Below are positions 40,773 to 48,262 of a stretch of DNA of 64,000 bases, piece after piece (within the stretch, counting starts at the first letter, position 1; every line of letters begins with the position of its first letter). The stretch is from the NCBI RefSeq assembly GCF_034376665.1, contig NZ_JAXMJI010000096.1:4853-68852 (forward strand), given 5' to 3'. The stretch comes from Allopontixanthobacter sp034376665. GTDB lineage: Bacteria > Pseudomonadota > Alphaproteobacteria > Sphingomonadales > Sphingomonadaceae. The notes under the pieces are model-generated. The model did no database searches, had not been told where the DNA came from, and saw only the letters and a list, made by a program, of their open reading frames with translations. Position numbers and translations under genes: made by a program.

Positions 40773-41200
40773 CCGCGTTGCCGGAAGGCTACTGTTTCGT
40801 CACTAAGCCCGGTGACATCGATCTAAACGCAACCCATGCCTATCTGACGCGCAGCTATTGGGCGGCCGGTATTCCGCTCGAAACCGTCAGGCGCGCATTG
40901 GCCAATTCGTTTTGTGTCGCGATCAATTACCAAGGCGCTCAAATCGCTTTTGCCCGGCTGGTCAGCGACCGCGCCACCTTTGCCTATCTGGCCGATGTCT
41001 ATGTGCTCGAAGAACATCGTGGGAAGGGGCTGTCGCATGCAATTCTGGATTTCCTGCAAGGCCATCCCGAATTTCAGGGTCTTCGCCGCTGGGCATTGTT
41101 TACGCGCGATGCGCAGGGGCTTTATGCCGCACATGGCTGGAAGCAATATCCCAGCCCCGACCGTATGATGACGATTGACGATCCGGACGTTTACAAATGA
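40769..41200 (+). CDS. GNAT family N-acetyltransferase
   Basis: A 143-residue acetyltransferase with the acetyl-CoA loop EEHRGKGLSHAIL (R/QxxGxG/A pattern) and a C-terminal GLYAAHGW typical of the family. The substrate is unknown. It is tucked between metX and metW with ATGA overlaps on both sides, so it is expressed with methionine genes, although most metXW pairs are directly adjacent. Soluble, no targeting signal. Confidence 0.88.
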   Translation: MTALPEGYCFVTKPGDIDLNATHAYLTRSYWAAGIPLETVRRALANSFCVAINYQGAQIAFARLVSDRATFAYLADVYVLEEHRGKGLSHAILDFLQGHPEFQGLRRWALFTRDAQGLYAAHGWKQYPSPDRMMTIDDPDVYK

Positions 41201-41787
41201 GTGTGCTGCGCCCCGATCTCGCGGTTATCGCCGATCATGTCGAGCCTGGCACACGGGTGCTGGATATCGGCTGCGGAGACGGCGCGCTGATGGCTGCGCT
41301 GCGCGATGAAAAGCAGGTCGACGCACGGGGGCTGGAAATCGATCCGGCGCAAGTGGAACAATGTGTCGCGCGCGGGCTGTCGGTGGTGCAGGGCGATGCG
41401 GACCGCGACCTGGCCGAATATCCCGACGGCGCATTCGATTACGCGATCCTCAGCCAGACGCTGCAAACGGCGGAACGGCCCGACCGGATGCTCGACCAAA
41501 TGCTGCGCGTCGGCCGCCAGGCATTTGTGAGTTTCCCCAATTTTGCGCATTGGCGGATGCGCCGCGCGCTGCTGATGACCGGACGGATGCCGGTGACGCG
41601 GCACTTGCCGGTCAGCTGGTACGAAACGCAGAATATCCATCACGTCACCGTGACCGACTTTCGCGAGTTGCTGCGGAGCAAGGGTGCGACTGCGGACCGC
41701 AGTTGGTTCTTTGCCGGCGACCGGGAAATTCGTCCTGCGGGGGCCAATTGGCGCGCCGAATATGCGGTGTTCCAGCTGAGCCGTTAA
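41197..41787 (+). CDS. metW: Methionine biosynthesis protein MetW
   Basis: A 196-residue SAM-methyltransferase-fold protein (RVLDIGCGDGALMAALRDE; DYAILSQTLQTAERPD; FVSFPNFAHWRMR). The family pairs with MetX in alpha- and betaproteobacteria, where it stimulates homoserine acylation. The PDGAFDYAIL block is intact, so SAM binding is plausible. Last gene of the metX-GNAT-metW operon. Confidence 0.94.
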   Translation: MSVLRPDLAVIADHVEPGTRVLDIGCGDGALMAALRDEKQVDARGLEIDPAQVEQCVARGLSVVQGDADRDLAEYPDGAFDYAILSQTLQTAERPDRMLDQMLRVGRQAFVSFPNFAHWRMRRALLMTGRMPVTRHLPVSWYETQNIHHVTVTDFRELLRSKGATADRSWFFAGDREIRPAGANWRAEYAVFQLSR

Positions 41788-41883
41788 GCGCCGCTTTCCC
41801 GCAGCCGTGCTGGCGGTGTTCGCCAACGGGTCGATCGTGGTTTCGGGTATTCAGGACAGGAACCGCCGGCGAAGGCAGCGGGC

Positions 41884-42126
41884 TTAATCCTCGATCGTCA
41901 CCGCGTCTTCGAAATACACTTTCGCGACTTGCAAGTTGGTTTCGCTGCGCACGGAAATAAAGGATCGGCGGGACACCGCCTTACCCTCGCTGATTTCACC
42001 CGAAATCACACCGCGGAGCGCCTCGATGGCAACAGTTCTTGCGTCGGTAAGGCTATCTTCGACCCTGCCTTCAGTGTCACGGACGAATCCGGAGCCATTG
42101 TTCAGATCGAAATAGTATCGGGGCAT
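41884..42126 (-). CDS. DUF6894-type small protein
   Basis: An 80-residue protein starting MPRYYFDLNNGSGFVRDTEG, the usual opening of DUF6894 proteins, which are abundant in rhizobia and sphingomonads and have no known function. Downstream features are RTVAIEALRGVISGEI and a C-terminal strand-rich end. A ribosome site is not obvious. The upstream ATG in the longer frame is not supported by the family length. Confidence 0.7.
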   Translation of the reverse strand: MPRYYFDLNNGSGFVRDTEGRVEDSLTDARTVAIEALRGVISGEISEGKAVSRRSFISVRSETNLQVAKVYFEDAVTIED

Positions 42127-42198
42127 CGGGCTAGAATTCCTGAGACCTGGACTTGGTTCCAAATGCCCCGCCCGTTGCATCCGGTTGGAAAGATGCGC

Positions 42199-42468
42199 TT
42201 ACCTGGTCTGCGAAGGCAGCGCAGGATGGATGCTCCACACATCATCCTCATCGCGTGTCAGCCGGCACAGCGGCTGGTCATCGAGCCATAGTTCCCCGGC
42301 GCGGCCCGGTGTTTCGCGCTGGGCGAGAGAAAAGGCCTCGTGCCCGTCGTCGGAATCGAAGCGGACAATCTTGGCGGCATCGCCGCAATGATCAGAAAAC
42401 AGCAGCTGGTATGCTTTACGCACGCGCTGAGTAATCAATGCTGACTGGTTCGGGAAAATGATTTCCAC
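42199..42468 (-). CDS. Small hypothetical protein
   Basis: An 89-residue protein that I do not recognise. A GTG start is chosen because AGGAGG stands 5 bases upstream, an excellent ribosome site; the longer frame from the ATG at 42615 has none. The sequence (IIFPNQSALITQRVRKAYQLL ... GELWLDDQPLCRLTRDEDDVW) has a mixed alpha/beta look with no signal peptide. It precedes the DUF6894 gene on the same strand with a 72-base gap. Confidence 0.62.
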   Translation of the reverse strand: MEIIFPNQSALITQRVRKAYQLLFSDHCGDAAKIVRFDSDDGHEAFSLAQRETPGRAGELWLDDQPLCRLTRDEDDVWSIHPALPSQTR

Positions 42469-42590
42469 CGCCACCTCCTTCGGACAGGAATTTGTAACCC
42501 TTTGAGGATTCGCGCAATTACATAAGTTAAGTGAAAGCGGCGCTGAGGCTAATATTTCCAAAGTAGGAGGCATCCGGAACAATTTTTTGT

Positions 42591-43430
42591 CTATTTCAAT
42601 CGGGCAGCATGCCACCCGATATGTTCGGCCATGAAGGTCTCGATGAAGTAATAGGAATGGTCGTACCCCTGCTGCATCCGGATGGTCGCGGGAATCCCGG
42701 CCTTTCGGCAGGCGAGGGCGAGCAGACCGGTTTTGAGTTGCTCGGTCAGGAAATTGTCCGCTGTGCCCTGGTCCACCAGCAGATGATCCAGCCGGGCGCC
42801 GTCGTCGATCAGGGCTACCGCGTCATGCGCGCGCCAGATGTCCCGGTCCGGCCCGAGATAGCCGCTCAGCGCCTTTTCGCCCCACGGGCAGCTCATCGGA
42901 GATACGATCGGGGCGAATGCGCTGACCGAGCGGAACCGGCCGGCGTTGCGCAGCGCGATGGTCAGCGCGCCGTGCCCACCCATGCTGTGCCCGGTAATGC
43001 CCTGCCGCGCCATATCGGCGGGGAAATGTTCGGCGATCAGCGCAGGCAATTCGCTCTCGATATAACTGCGCATCCTGAAATTGGCGGCCCAAGGCTGCTG
43101 TGTAGCATCGACATAGAAGCCCGCGCCCTGGCCAAAATCATACGCCTCGTCGTCCGGTACATTATCGCCGCGAGGAGACGTGTCGGGCGCCACGAAGATA
43201 ATCCCGTGTTCGGCGCAAGCGGCGCGGAAATTGCCTTTCTCGGTGACATTGGCGTGGGTGCAGGTCAGGCCCGAAAGGTACCACAACACCGGCAGCTTTG
43301 CGCCATCATCATGCGGCGGGACATAGACCGAGAAGGTCATCCCGGTGCCGGTTTCGGCGGAGGCATAGGAATAAACCCCCTGCACCCCGCCGAAACTGCG
43401 GTTGGCCGCAAGCGTTTCGATCGCCGTCAA
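42591..43430 (-). CDS. fghA: S-formylglutathione hydrolase
   Basis: Hydrolyses S-formylglutathione to formate and glutathione, the last step of formaldehyde detoxification. The 279-residue esterase-D family enzyme has the catalytic Ser in GHSMGGHGALT, Asp in LVDQGTADNFL and His near the C-terminus in GYDHSYYF. The context LSGLTCTHANVTEK is typical. It lies downstream of the VOC gene and the glutathione-dependent alcohol dehydrogenase, forming a three-gene detoxification cluster. Confidence 0.95.
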   Translation of the reverse strand: MTAIETLAANRSFGGVQGVYSYASAETGTGMTFSVYVPPHDDGAKLPVLWYLSGLTCTHANVTEKGNFRAACAEHGIIFVAPDTSPRGDNVPDDEAYDFGQGAGFYVDATQQPWAANFRMRSYIESELPALIAEHFPADMARQGITGHSMGGHGALTIALRNAGRFRSVSAFAPIVSPMSCPWGEKALSGYLGPDRDIWRAHDAVALIDDGARLDHLLVDQGTADNFLTEQLKTGLLALACRKAGIPATIRMQQGYDHSYYFIETFMAEHIGWHAARLK

Positions 43431-43434
43431 ACCG

Positions 43435-43812
43435 TCACATCCGCTTCAGGGCGCAGATCTTGTTTCCGGCGGGATCGCGCAGATAGGCGAGATAGAGCTT
43501 CATTCCCGCGCCTTCGCGGATGCCTGGCGGGTCTTCGATCGCAGTGCCGCCATTGGCGAGACCGGCTTCATGCCACGCATCGGCTTCTTCCTGTGAAGAG
43601 GCCGCGAAGCCGATTGTCGAACCGTTGCCGCAGCTGGCCGGCTGTCCGTCAATCGGCTTGGTCAGCAGCAACATGCCCCCGCCGTGCATGTAGATGACGC
43701 GGCCCTTCGGATCGACCACGCCCGGCTTCGCGCCGAGCGCGCCGAGGGTGGCATCGTAGAATTTCTTCGAGGCGTCGATATCGTCGGCACCCAGCATGAT
43801 ATGGCTGAACAT
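43435..43812 (-). CDS. VOC family protein in the formaldehyde cluster
   Basis: A 125-residue glyoxalase-fold protein (MFSHIMLGADDIDASKKFYD; YLAYLRDPAGNKICAL) with GGAGAGAG before the ATG. Close relatives are usually found between frmA and fghA in alphaproteobacteria and are of unknown activity; involvement with hydroxymethyl-glutathione or a related adduct is inferred from context only. Confidence 0.87.
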   Translation of the reverse strand: MFSHIMLGADDIDASKKFYDATLGALGAKPGVVDPKGRVIYMHGGGMLLLTKPIDGQPASCGNGSTIGFAASSQEEADAWHEAGLANGGTAIEDPPGIREGAGMKLYLAYLRDPAGNKICALKRM

Positions 43813-43853
43813 TGCACTCTCTCCTGTTTTTCGGCCTTGGCCTCGTTGCAAAC

Positions 43854-44960
43854 TCAGTAAACGACCACGCTGCGGATGGATTGCCCGGCGTGCATCAAAT
43901 CGAACCCCTTGTTGATCTCGTCGAGGGTAAGCGTGTGGGTAATCATCGGATCGATCTGGATCTTGCCGTCCATATACCAATCGACGATCTTGGGAACATC
44001 GGTGCGGCCCTTTGCTCCGCCGAAAGCCGTACCGCGCCAGTTGCGGCCGGTCACCAGTTGGAAAGGGCGCGTTTCGATGGTCTTGCCCGCTTCTGCCACC
44101 CCGATAATGATCGATGTGCCCCAGCCCTTGTGGCAGCATTCCAACGCCGCGCGCATCACATCGGTGTTGCCGGTGCAGTCGAAGCTGTAATCCGCCCCGC
44201 CATCGAGCATGGCAACCAGATGCGCCACTACATCGCCGACGTCCTTCGGATTGACGAAATCGGTCATCCCGAACTTGCGGCCCCATTCCTCGCGGTCGGG
44301 ATTGATGTCCACGCCCACGATTCGGTTCGCGCCCGCCATTCTCGCACCTTGCAGCACGTTGAGGCCGATCCCGCCGAGGCCGAATACCACCACATTGTCA
44401 CCCGGCTTGACCTGCGCGGTGTTAACCACCGCGCCGACCCCGGTCGTGACCCCGCAGCCGATATAGCAACTGGTCTTGAACGGAGCGTCCTCGCGGATTT
44501 TGGCGACCGCTATCTCCGGCAGGACAGTGAAGTTGGAGAAGGTCGAACAGCCCATGTAATGGAATATCTGCTGTCCCTTGTAGCTGAAACGGCTGGTTCC
44601 GTCGGGCATCAGCCCGCGCCCCTGCGTTTCGCGGATCGCGCTGCACAGATTGGTCTTGCCCGACAGGCACATTTTGCACTGGCGGCATTCAGGGGTGTAA
44701 AGCGGGATGACGTGATCGCCCGGCACGACCGAAGTCACGCCTGCGCCCACTTCGCGGACGATGCCTGCGCCCTCATGGCCCAGCACGCTGGGGAACAACC
44801 CTTCGCTATCGAGCCCGTCCAGCGTGTAGGCGTCGGTGTGGCAGATGCCGGTGGCCATGATTTCCACCAGCACTTCGCCTGGCCGAGGGCCTTCCAGATC
44901 GAGTTCGACTATTTCGAGCGGTTGCTTTGCCTCGAAGGCGACAGCGGCGCGGGTTTTCAT
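43854..44960 (-). CDS. frmA: S-(hydroxymethyl)glutathione dehydrogenase (class III alcohol dehydrogenase)
   Basis: Oxidises the formaldehyde-glutathione adduct with NAD. The 368-residue zinc enzyme has the catalytic-zinc region ATGICHTDAYTLDG, structural zinc ligands CRQCKMCLSGKTNLC, the class III signature around GHEGAGIV, and the Rossmann motif VFGLGGIGLNVLQGA. It is first in frmA-VOC-fghA, which completes conversion of formaldehyde to formate. No FrmR or adjacent regulator is in the window. Confidence 0.96.
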   Translation of the reverse strand: MKTRAAVAFEAKQPLEIVELDLEGPRPGEVLVEIMATGICHTDAYTLDGLDSEGLFPSVLGHEGAGIVREVGAGVTSVVPGDHVIPLYTPECRQCKMCLSGKTNLCSAIRETQGRGLMPDGTSRFSYKGQQIFHYMGCSTFSNFTVLPEIAVAKIREDAPFKTSCYIGCGVTTGVGAVVNTAQVKPGDNVVVFGLGGIGLNVLQGARMAGANRIVGVDINPDREEWGRKFGMTDFVNPKDVGDVVAHLVAMLDGGADYSFDCTGNTDVMRAALECCHKGWGTSIIIGVAEAGKTIETRPFQLVTGRNWRGTAFGGAKGRTDVPKIVDWYMDGKIQIDPMITHTLTLDEINKGFDLMHAGQSIRSVVVY

Positions 44961-44997
44961 GGGGGCGGGATACTCCGTAATAAATGCGCGAGACGGA

Positions 44998-46428
44998 TCA
45001 GGATTCGTGGACGGTCTTGATCACCATGCAGGCGCTTACCCCTTCGGCGCCGTCTTCGCTACCATGACCTGACCATTTGACCCCGCCGAAGGGAGCATCG
45101 ACCGCGCTGACCGACGCGCCATTGATTGCCAGCATTCCCGCCTCGATCTCCTCTGCCAACCGGCGGCGGCGGGCGGGGCTTTGTGTCCAGGCATAGGCAG
45201 CGAGGCCGTAGGGCAGGCGGTTGGCCTCCGCTATCATCGCCGATTCGTCGGCGTAGGAATTGAGCAGCGCGACCGGGCCGAAGGGTTCCTCGTTCATGAT
45301 TCCGGCATTTTCGGGAATATCGCTGAGCACGGTGGGCGCATAGAAGAAGCCCCGGTTGCCCACCCGCTCGCCGCCGGTGTGGAGAGTCGCGCCGTGTTCG
45401 ACCGCATCGGCGACCTTCCTGGCAATCCCCTCAGTTCCGCGGACGTTGGCCATCGGACCCATCTGTGTGCCGTCTTCCAGACCGTTGCCGAGCTTGATCG
45501 CCTTGGCGCGTTCCACGAAACCATCGCGGAACCGGTCATAGATCGGCGCTTCCACTACGAAGCGGGTGGGGCTGACGCAAACCTGACCGGCATTGCGGAA
45601 TTTGGCAGGCACCATCGTGTCCAGCACCGCATCGACATCCGCGTCGGCGAACACCAGCACCGGGCCGTGACCGCCCAGCTCCATCGTGGTGCGCTTCATG
45701 TCCTCGGCGGCGAGCTTCGCCAGATGCTTGCCCACGGCGGTCGATCCGGTGAAGCTCAATTTGCGGATGACGGGCGATCCAAGCAGGTGGCGACTGACCT
45801 CGTCCGGCACGCCGAATACCACCTGACAGACCTCGGGAGGGAGTCCGGCATCCAGCAAAGCCTGGACCACCGCGATCCCGGCGGCGGGGGTTTCTTCCGA
45901 TGGTTTGACGATCACCGAACAACCCGCCGCAATCGGTCCGCCGACCTTGCGCGCGACATTGATGGCAGGGAAATTCCACGGCGCGAAAGCCGCGACCGGG
46001 CCGACCGGTTCATGACGCACTTCGCTGCGGCTGCCTGCCGGGCGAACCAGCGTGCGGCCATAATTGCGTTTGCACTCGCCGGCATAGAATTCGAACAGGC
46101 TGGCAGAATACATCACCTCGCCCCTGGCTTCGGCCAGCGGCTTGCCCTGCTCGCGGGTCATCGTCCAGGCAATGTCCCCCGCGCGTTCACGCAGCAGTTT
46201 CGCTGCGCCGTTCAGCGCCGCGGCGCGCTTGTCCGCCGCGGTCCCCCGCCAGATCCGGAACCCCTTCGCTGCATTGTCCAGCGCCGCGTCGAGATCGGCC
46301 GGATTGGCCAGCGACAAAGTGCCGAGCACTTCCTCGGTTGCCGGATCGACCACATCCTCTGCGGCGCGGCCTCCGCCGGAAATCTGCTTGCCGCCGATCA
46401 CCATGTGGAGGGTGGGATAGATGCTCAT
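44998..46428 (-). CDS. gabD: NAD(P)-dependent aldehyde dehydrogenase, succinate-semialdehyde type
   Basis: A 476-residue aldehyde dehydrogenase with the catalytic Glu in TMELGGHGPVL and Cys in FRNAGQVCVSPTRF, and the SFTGSTAVGK cofactor loop. The closest familiar group is succinate-semialdehyde dehydrogenase; related glutarate- or hydroxy-aldehyde dehydrogenases cannot be excluded. The start MSIYPTLHMVIGG is chosen; the longer frame runs into the divergent gene's leader. It lies 37 bases upstream of frmA on the same strand and may share its transcript. Confidence 0.87.
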   Translation of the reverse strand: MSIYPTLHMVIGGKQISGGGRAAEDVVDPATEEVLGTLSLANPADLDAALDNAAKGFRIWRGTAADKRAAALNGAAKLLRERAGDIAWTMTREQGKPLAEARGEVMYSASLFEFYAGECKRNYGRTLVRPAGSRSEVRHEPVGPVAAFAPWNFPAINVARKVGGPIAAGCSVIVKPSEETPAAGIAVVQALLDAGLPPEVCQVVFGVPDEVSRHLLGSPVIRKLSFTGSTAVGKHLAKLAAEDMKRTTMELGGHGPVLVFADADVDAVLDTMVPAKFRNAGQVCVSPTRFVVEAPIYDRFRDGFVERAKAIKLGNGLEDGTQMGPMANVRGTEGIARKVADAVEHGATLHTGGERVGNRGFFYAPTVLSDIPENAGIMNEEPFGPVALLNSYADESAMIAEANRLPYGLAAYAWTQSPARRRRLAEEIEAGMLAINGASVSAVDAPFGGVKWSGHGSEDGAEGVSACMVIKTVHES

Positions 46429-46543
46429 CGGGCGGTTCCTTGTGCTTTGACGTTTTATGACAGGTGTTCGGGAGATAGAGCAGTGCGCAGCGATTGCTAC
46501 CCGGTTTGCTCCGGTTAAGGTGCCCGCGTATAGGGAAGCCGCC

Positions 46544-46927
46544 ATGAAATTCTCAACTGTATCGCTCGCCCTGCTGATCATGCCCGCCCTTGCTTCTGCG
46601 CAATCGGCACCCGTTGCTGCGGTGAAGCCGCTCAGCATGGAAAGCCGCACCGCGCTGCGCTGTTCCGCCGCGTTCGCGCTGGTGGCGGACGGTCAGGCCC
46701 GGGCGGACAGGAATGCGCTGGCCTATCCGGCGCTGGGTCAGCGGGGGCGGGAATTCTTCGTGCGGACGAGCGCGCGGGTGATGGACGATACCGGAATGGA
46801 CCGGGACGCCGTGGCGACAGAGCTTGGGGCAGAGGCCCGGCGGCTGTGGGACGGCGGCGGTTTCACGGGCGAGATCGACCGGATTATGCCAGCCTGCCTC
46901 CTGCTGCTTGAAACATCCGGCGCCTGA
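46544..46927 (+). CDS. Small exported protein of unknown function
   Basis: A 127-residue protein with a signal peptide (MKFSTVSLALLIMPALASA) and AGGGAAG before the ATG. The mature part contains a Cys near the middle (ALRCSAAFALVADGQ) and one near the end (MPACLLLLETSGA), which may pair. A similar exported protein family (RCSAAFALV...ARADRNALAYPAL) is widespread in sphingomonads without known function. It is followed by a GST gene after 68 bases. Confidence 0.72.
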   Translation: MKFSTVSLALLIMPALASAQSAPVAAVKPLSMESRTALRCSAAFALVADGQARADRNALAYPALGQRGREFFVRTSARVMDDTGMDRDAVATELGAEARRLWDGGGFTGEIDRIMPACLLLLETSGA

Positions 46928-46995
46928 AGCGCCATTGCCCACATTTTTTGCGGCGGGAACCCGCCTGACGGTGGACGCTGGCGGCGGCTTGCGGC

Positions 46996-47679
46996 ATGAG
47001 CGGGACCATGTGGCGTCTCCATCAATTTCCGCTGTGCCCGTTCAGCCGCAAGGTCCGTTTGCTGATGAGCGAGAAGGGTATCGGCTACGATTTGTGGCGC
47101 GAAAATCCGTGGGAGGAGAATGACGAGTTCCTCTCGCTGAACCCGGCGGGGCGGACTCCGGTGCTGCATGATCCGGAAAAGAACATCATTCTGGCGGACA
47201 GCCGGGCGATCTGCGAATATTTCGAAGAAACCGTCCAGAAAATGCCGATGATCAACGGCACGGTCACGGGCCGCGCGGAAATCCGCCGCCTGATCGCCCT
47301 GTTCGACGAAAATTTCTATCACGACGTCACCGCGCCACTGCTGAACGAGAAGATGCGCAAGCGGCTGGTCCACCGCCAGCCGCCCGACAGCCGCGCCATC
47401 CGCGAAGCGATGAAGATGGCCCACGGCCACCTCGATTACATCGATTACCTGATCGACACCCGTCCGTGGCTTGCCGGATCGACCATGAGCATGGCGGACC
47501 TCGCCGCCGCAGCGCAGATTTCGGTGGCGGATTACCTCGGCGGGATCGACTGGACCGGCCATGAACAGACGCGCGGCTGGTACGCCGTCTTCAAGAGCCG
47601 CCCCAGCTTCCGGCCCTTGCTGTCGGAGCGGATGGAAGTGATCCAGCCGCCCGCGCATTATGGGGATATCGACGGGTAG
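46996..47679 (+). CDS. Glutathione S-transferase family protein
   Basis: A 227-residue GST. The N-terminal thioredoxin-like domain has CPFSRKVRLLMSEKGI (catalytic Cys-type position, with Ser next to it) and the cis-Pro region RTPVLHDPEK. The C-terminal helical domain includes STMSMADLAAAAQISVADYL. Cys at the active site suggests an omega/beta or lysine-binding type GST with thiol-transferase activity instead of classical conjugation. ATG at 47008 is an alternative start. Confidence 0.87.
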   Translation: MSGTMWRLHQFPLCPFSRKVRLLMSEKGIGYDLWRENPWEENDEFLSLNPAGRTPVLHDPEKNIILADSRAICEYFEETVQKMPMINGTVTGRAEIRRLIALFDENFYHDVTAPLLNEKMRKRLVHRQPPDSRAIREAMKMAHGHLDYIDYLIDTRPWLAGSTMSMADLAAAAQISVADYLGGIDWTGHEQTRGWYAVFKSRPSFRPLLSERMEVIQPPAHYGDIDG

Positions 47680-47726
47680 AATTGCGCAGTGTCTCGCCCC
47701 ATATCTGCGGCAAAGGAGATCACCCC

Positions 47727-48131
47727 ATGCCCGACAAACTCGACCTGACCGAAGCCGAATGGCGCGAGCGGCTGACGCCGGAGCAGTACCATGTGCTCCG
47801 CGAAGGCGGGACGGAGCGGGCGTTCACCGGCGCGCTGGAGAAGAACAAGGCATCAGGCGAATATCACTGCGCCGCTTGCGGGCAATTGCTGTTCACCAGC
47901 GATGCGAAATACGACAGTGGTTCGGGCTGGCCCAGCTTCACCGTTCCCGCCGATGCCGATGCAGTCGAGGAGGAACGGGACACATCCTTCGGGATGGTCC
48001 GGATCGAGGCGAAGTGCAGCCGCTGCGAAGGTCATCTGGGACACATTTTCCCGGACGGGCCATCACCCGAAGGCACACGGTATTGCATGAACAGCGCCTC
48101 GCTGGATTTCGTGCCCGATGAAGACGGCTGA
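47727..48131 (+). CDS. msrB: Peptide-methionine (R)-S-oxide reductase
   Basis: Reduces the R epimer of methionine sulfoxide. The 134-residue protein has the zinc-binding CxxC pairs (CAACGQ, CSRCEGH), the SGSGWPSF substrate loop and the catalytic Cys in RYCMNSASL. Start MPDKLDL with AAGGAG 8 bases upstream. The partner S-epimer enzyme msrA is 15 kb away on the other strand, so they are not co-transcribed. Confidence 0.95.
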   Translation: MPDKLDLTEAEWRERLTPEQYHVLREGGTERAFTGALEKNKASGEYHCAACGQLLFTSDAKYDSGSGWPSFTVPADADAVEEERDTSFGMVRIEAKCSRCEGHLGHIFPDGPSPEGTRYCMNSASLDFVPDEDG

Positions 48132-48262
48132 GCTTGCATCAAACAGGGCGCTTATGAATTGCCCGTTCACGAGCGGTTACAACTGGCCTATGCACCGTGG
48201 CTGTGTATTGGCCCGCGCCGCGTAAACAGCGCGCGGCTGGCGTGAAAAGGTAAGCGAATTCC

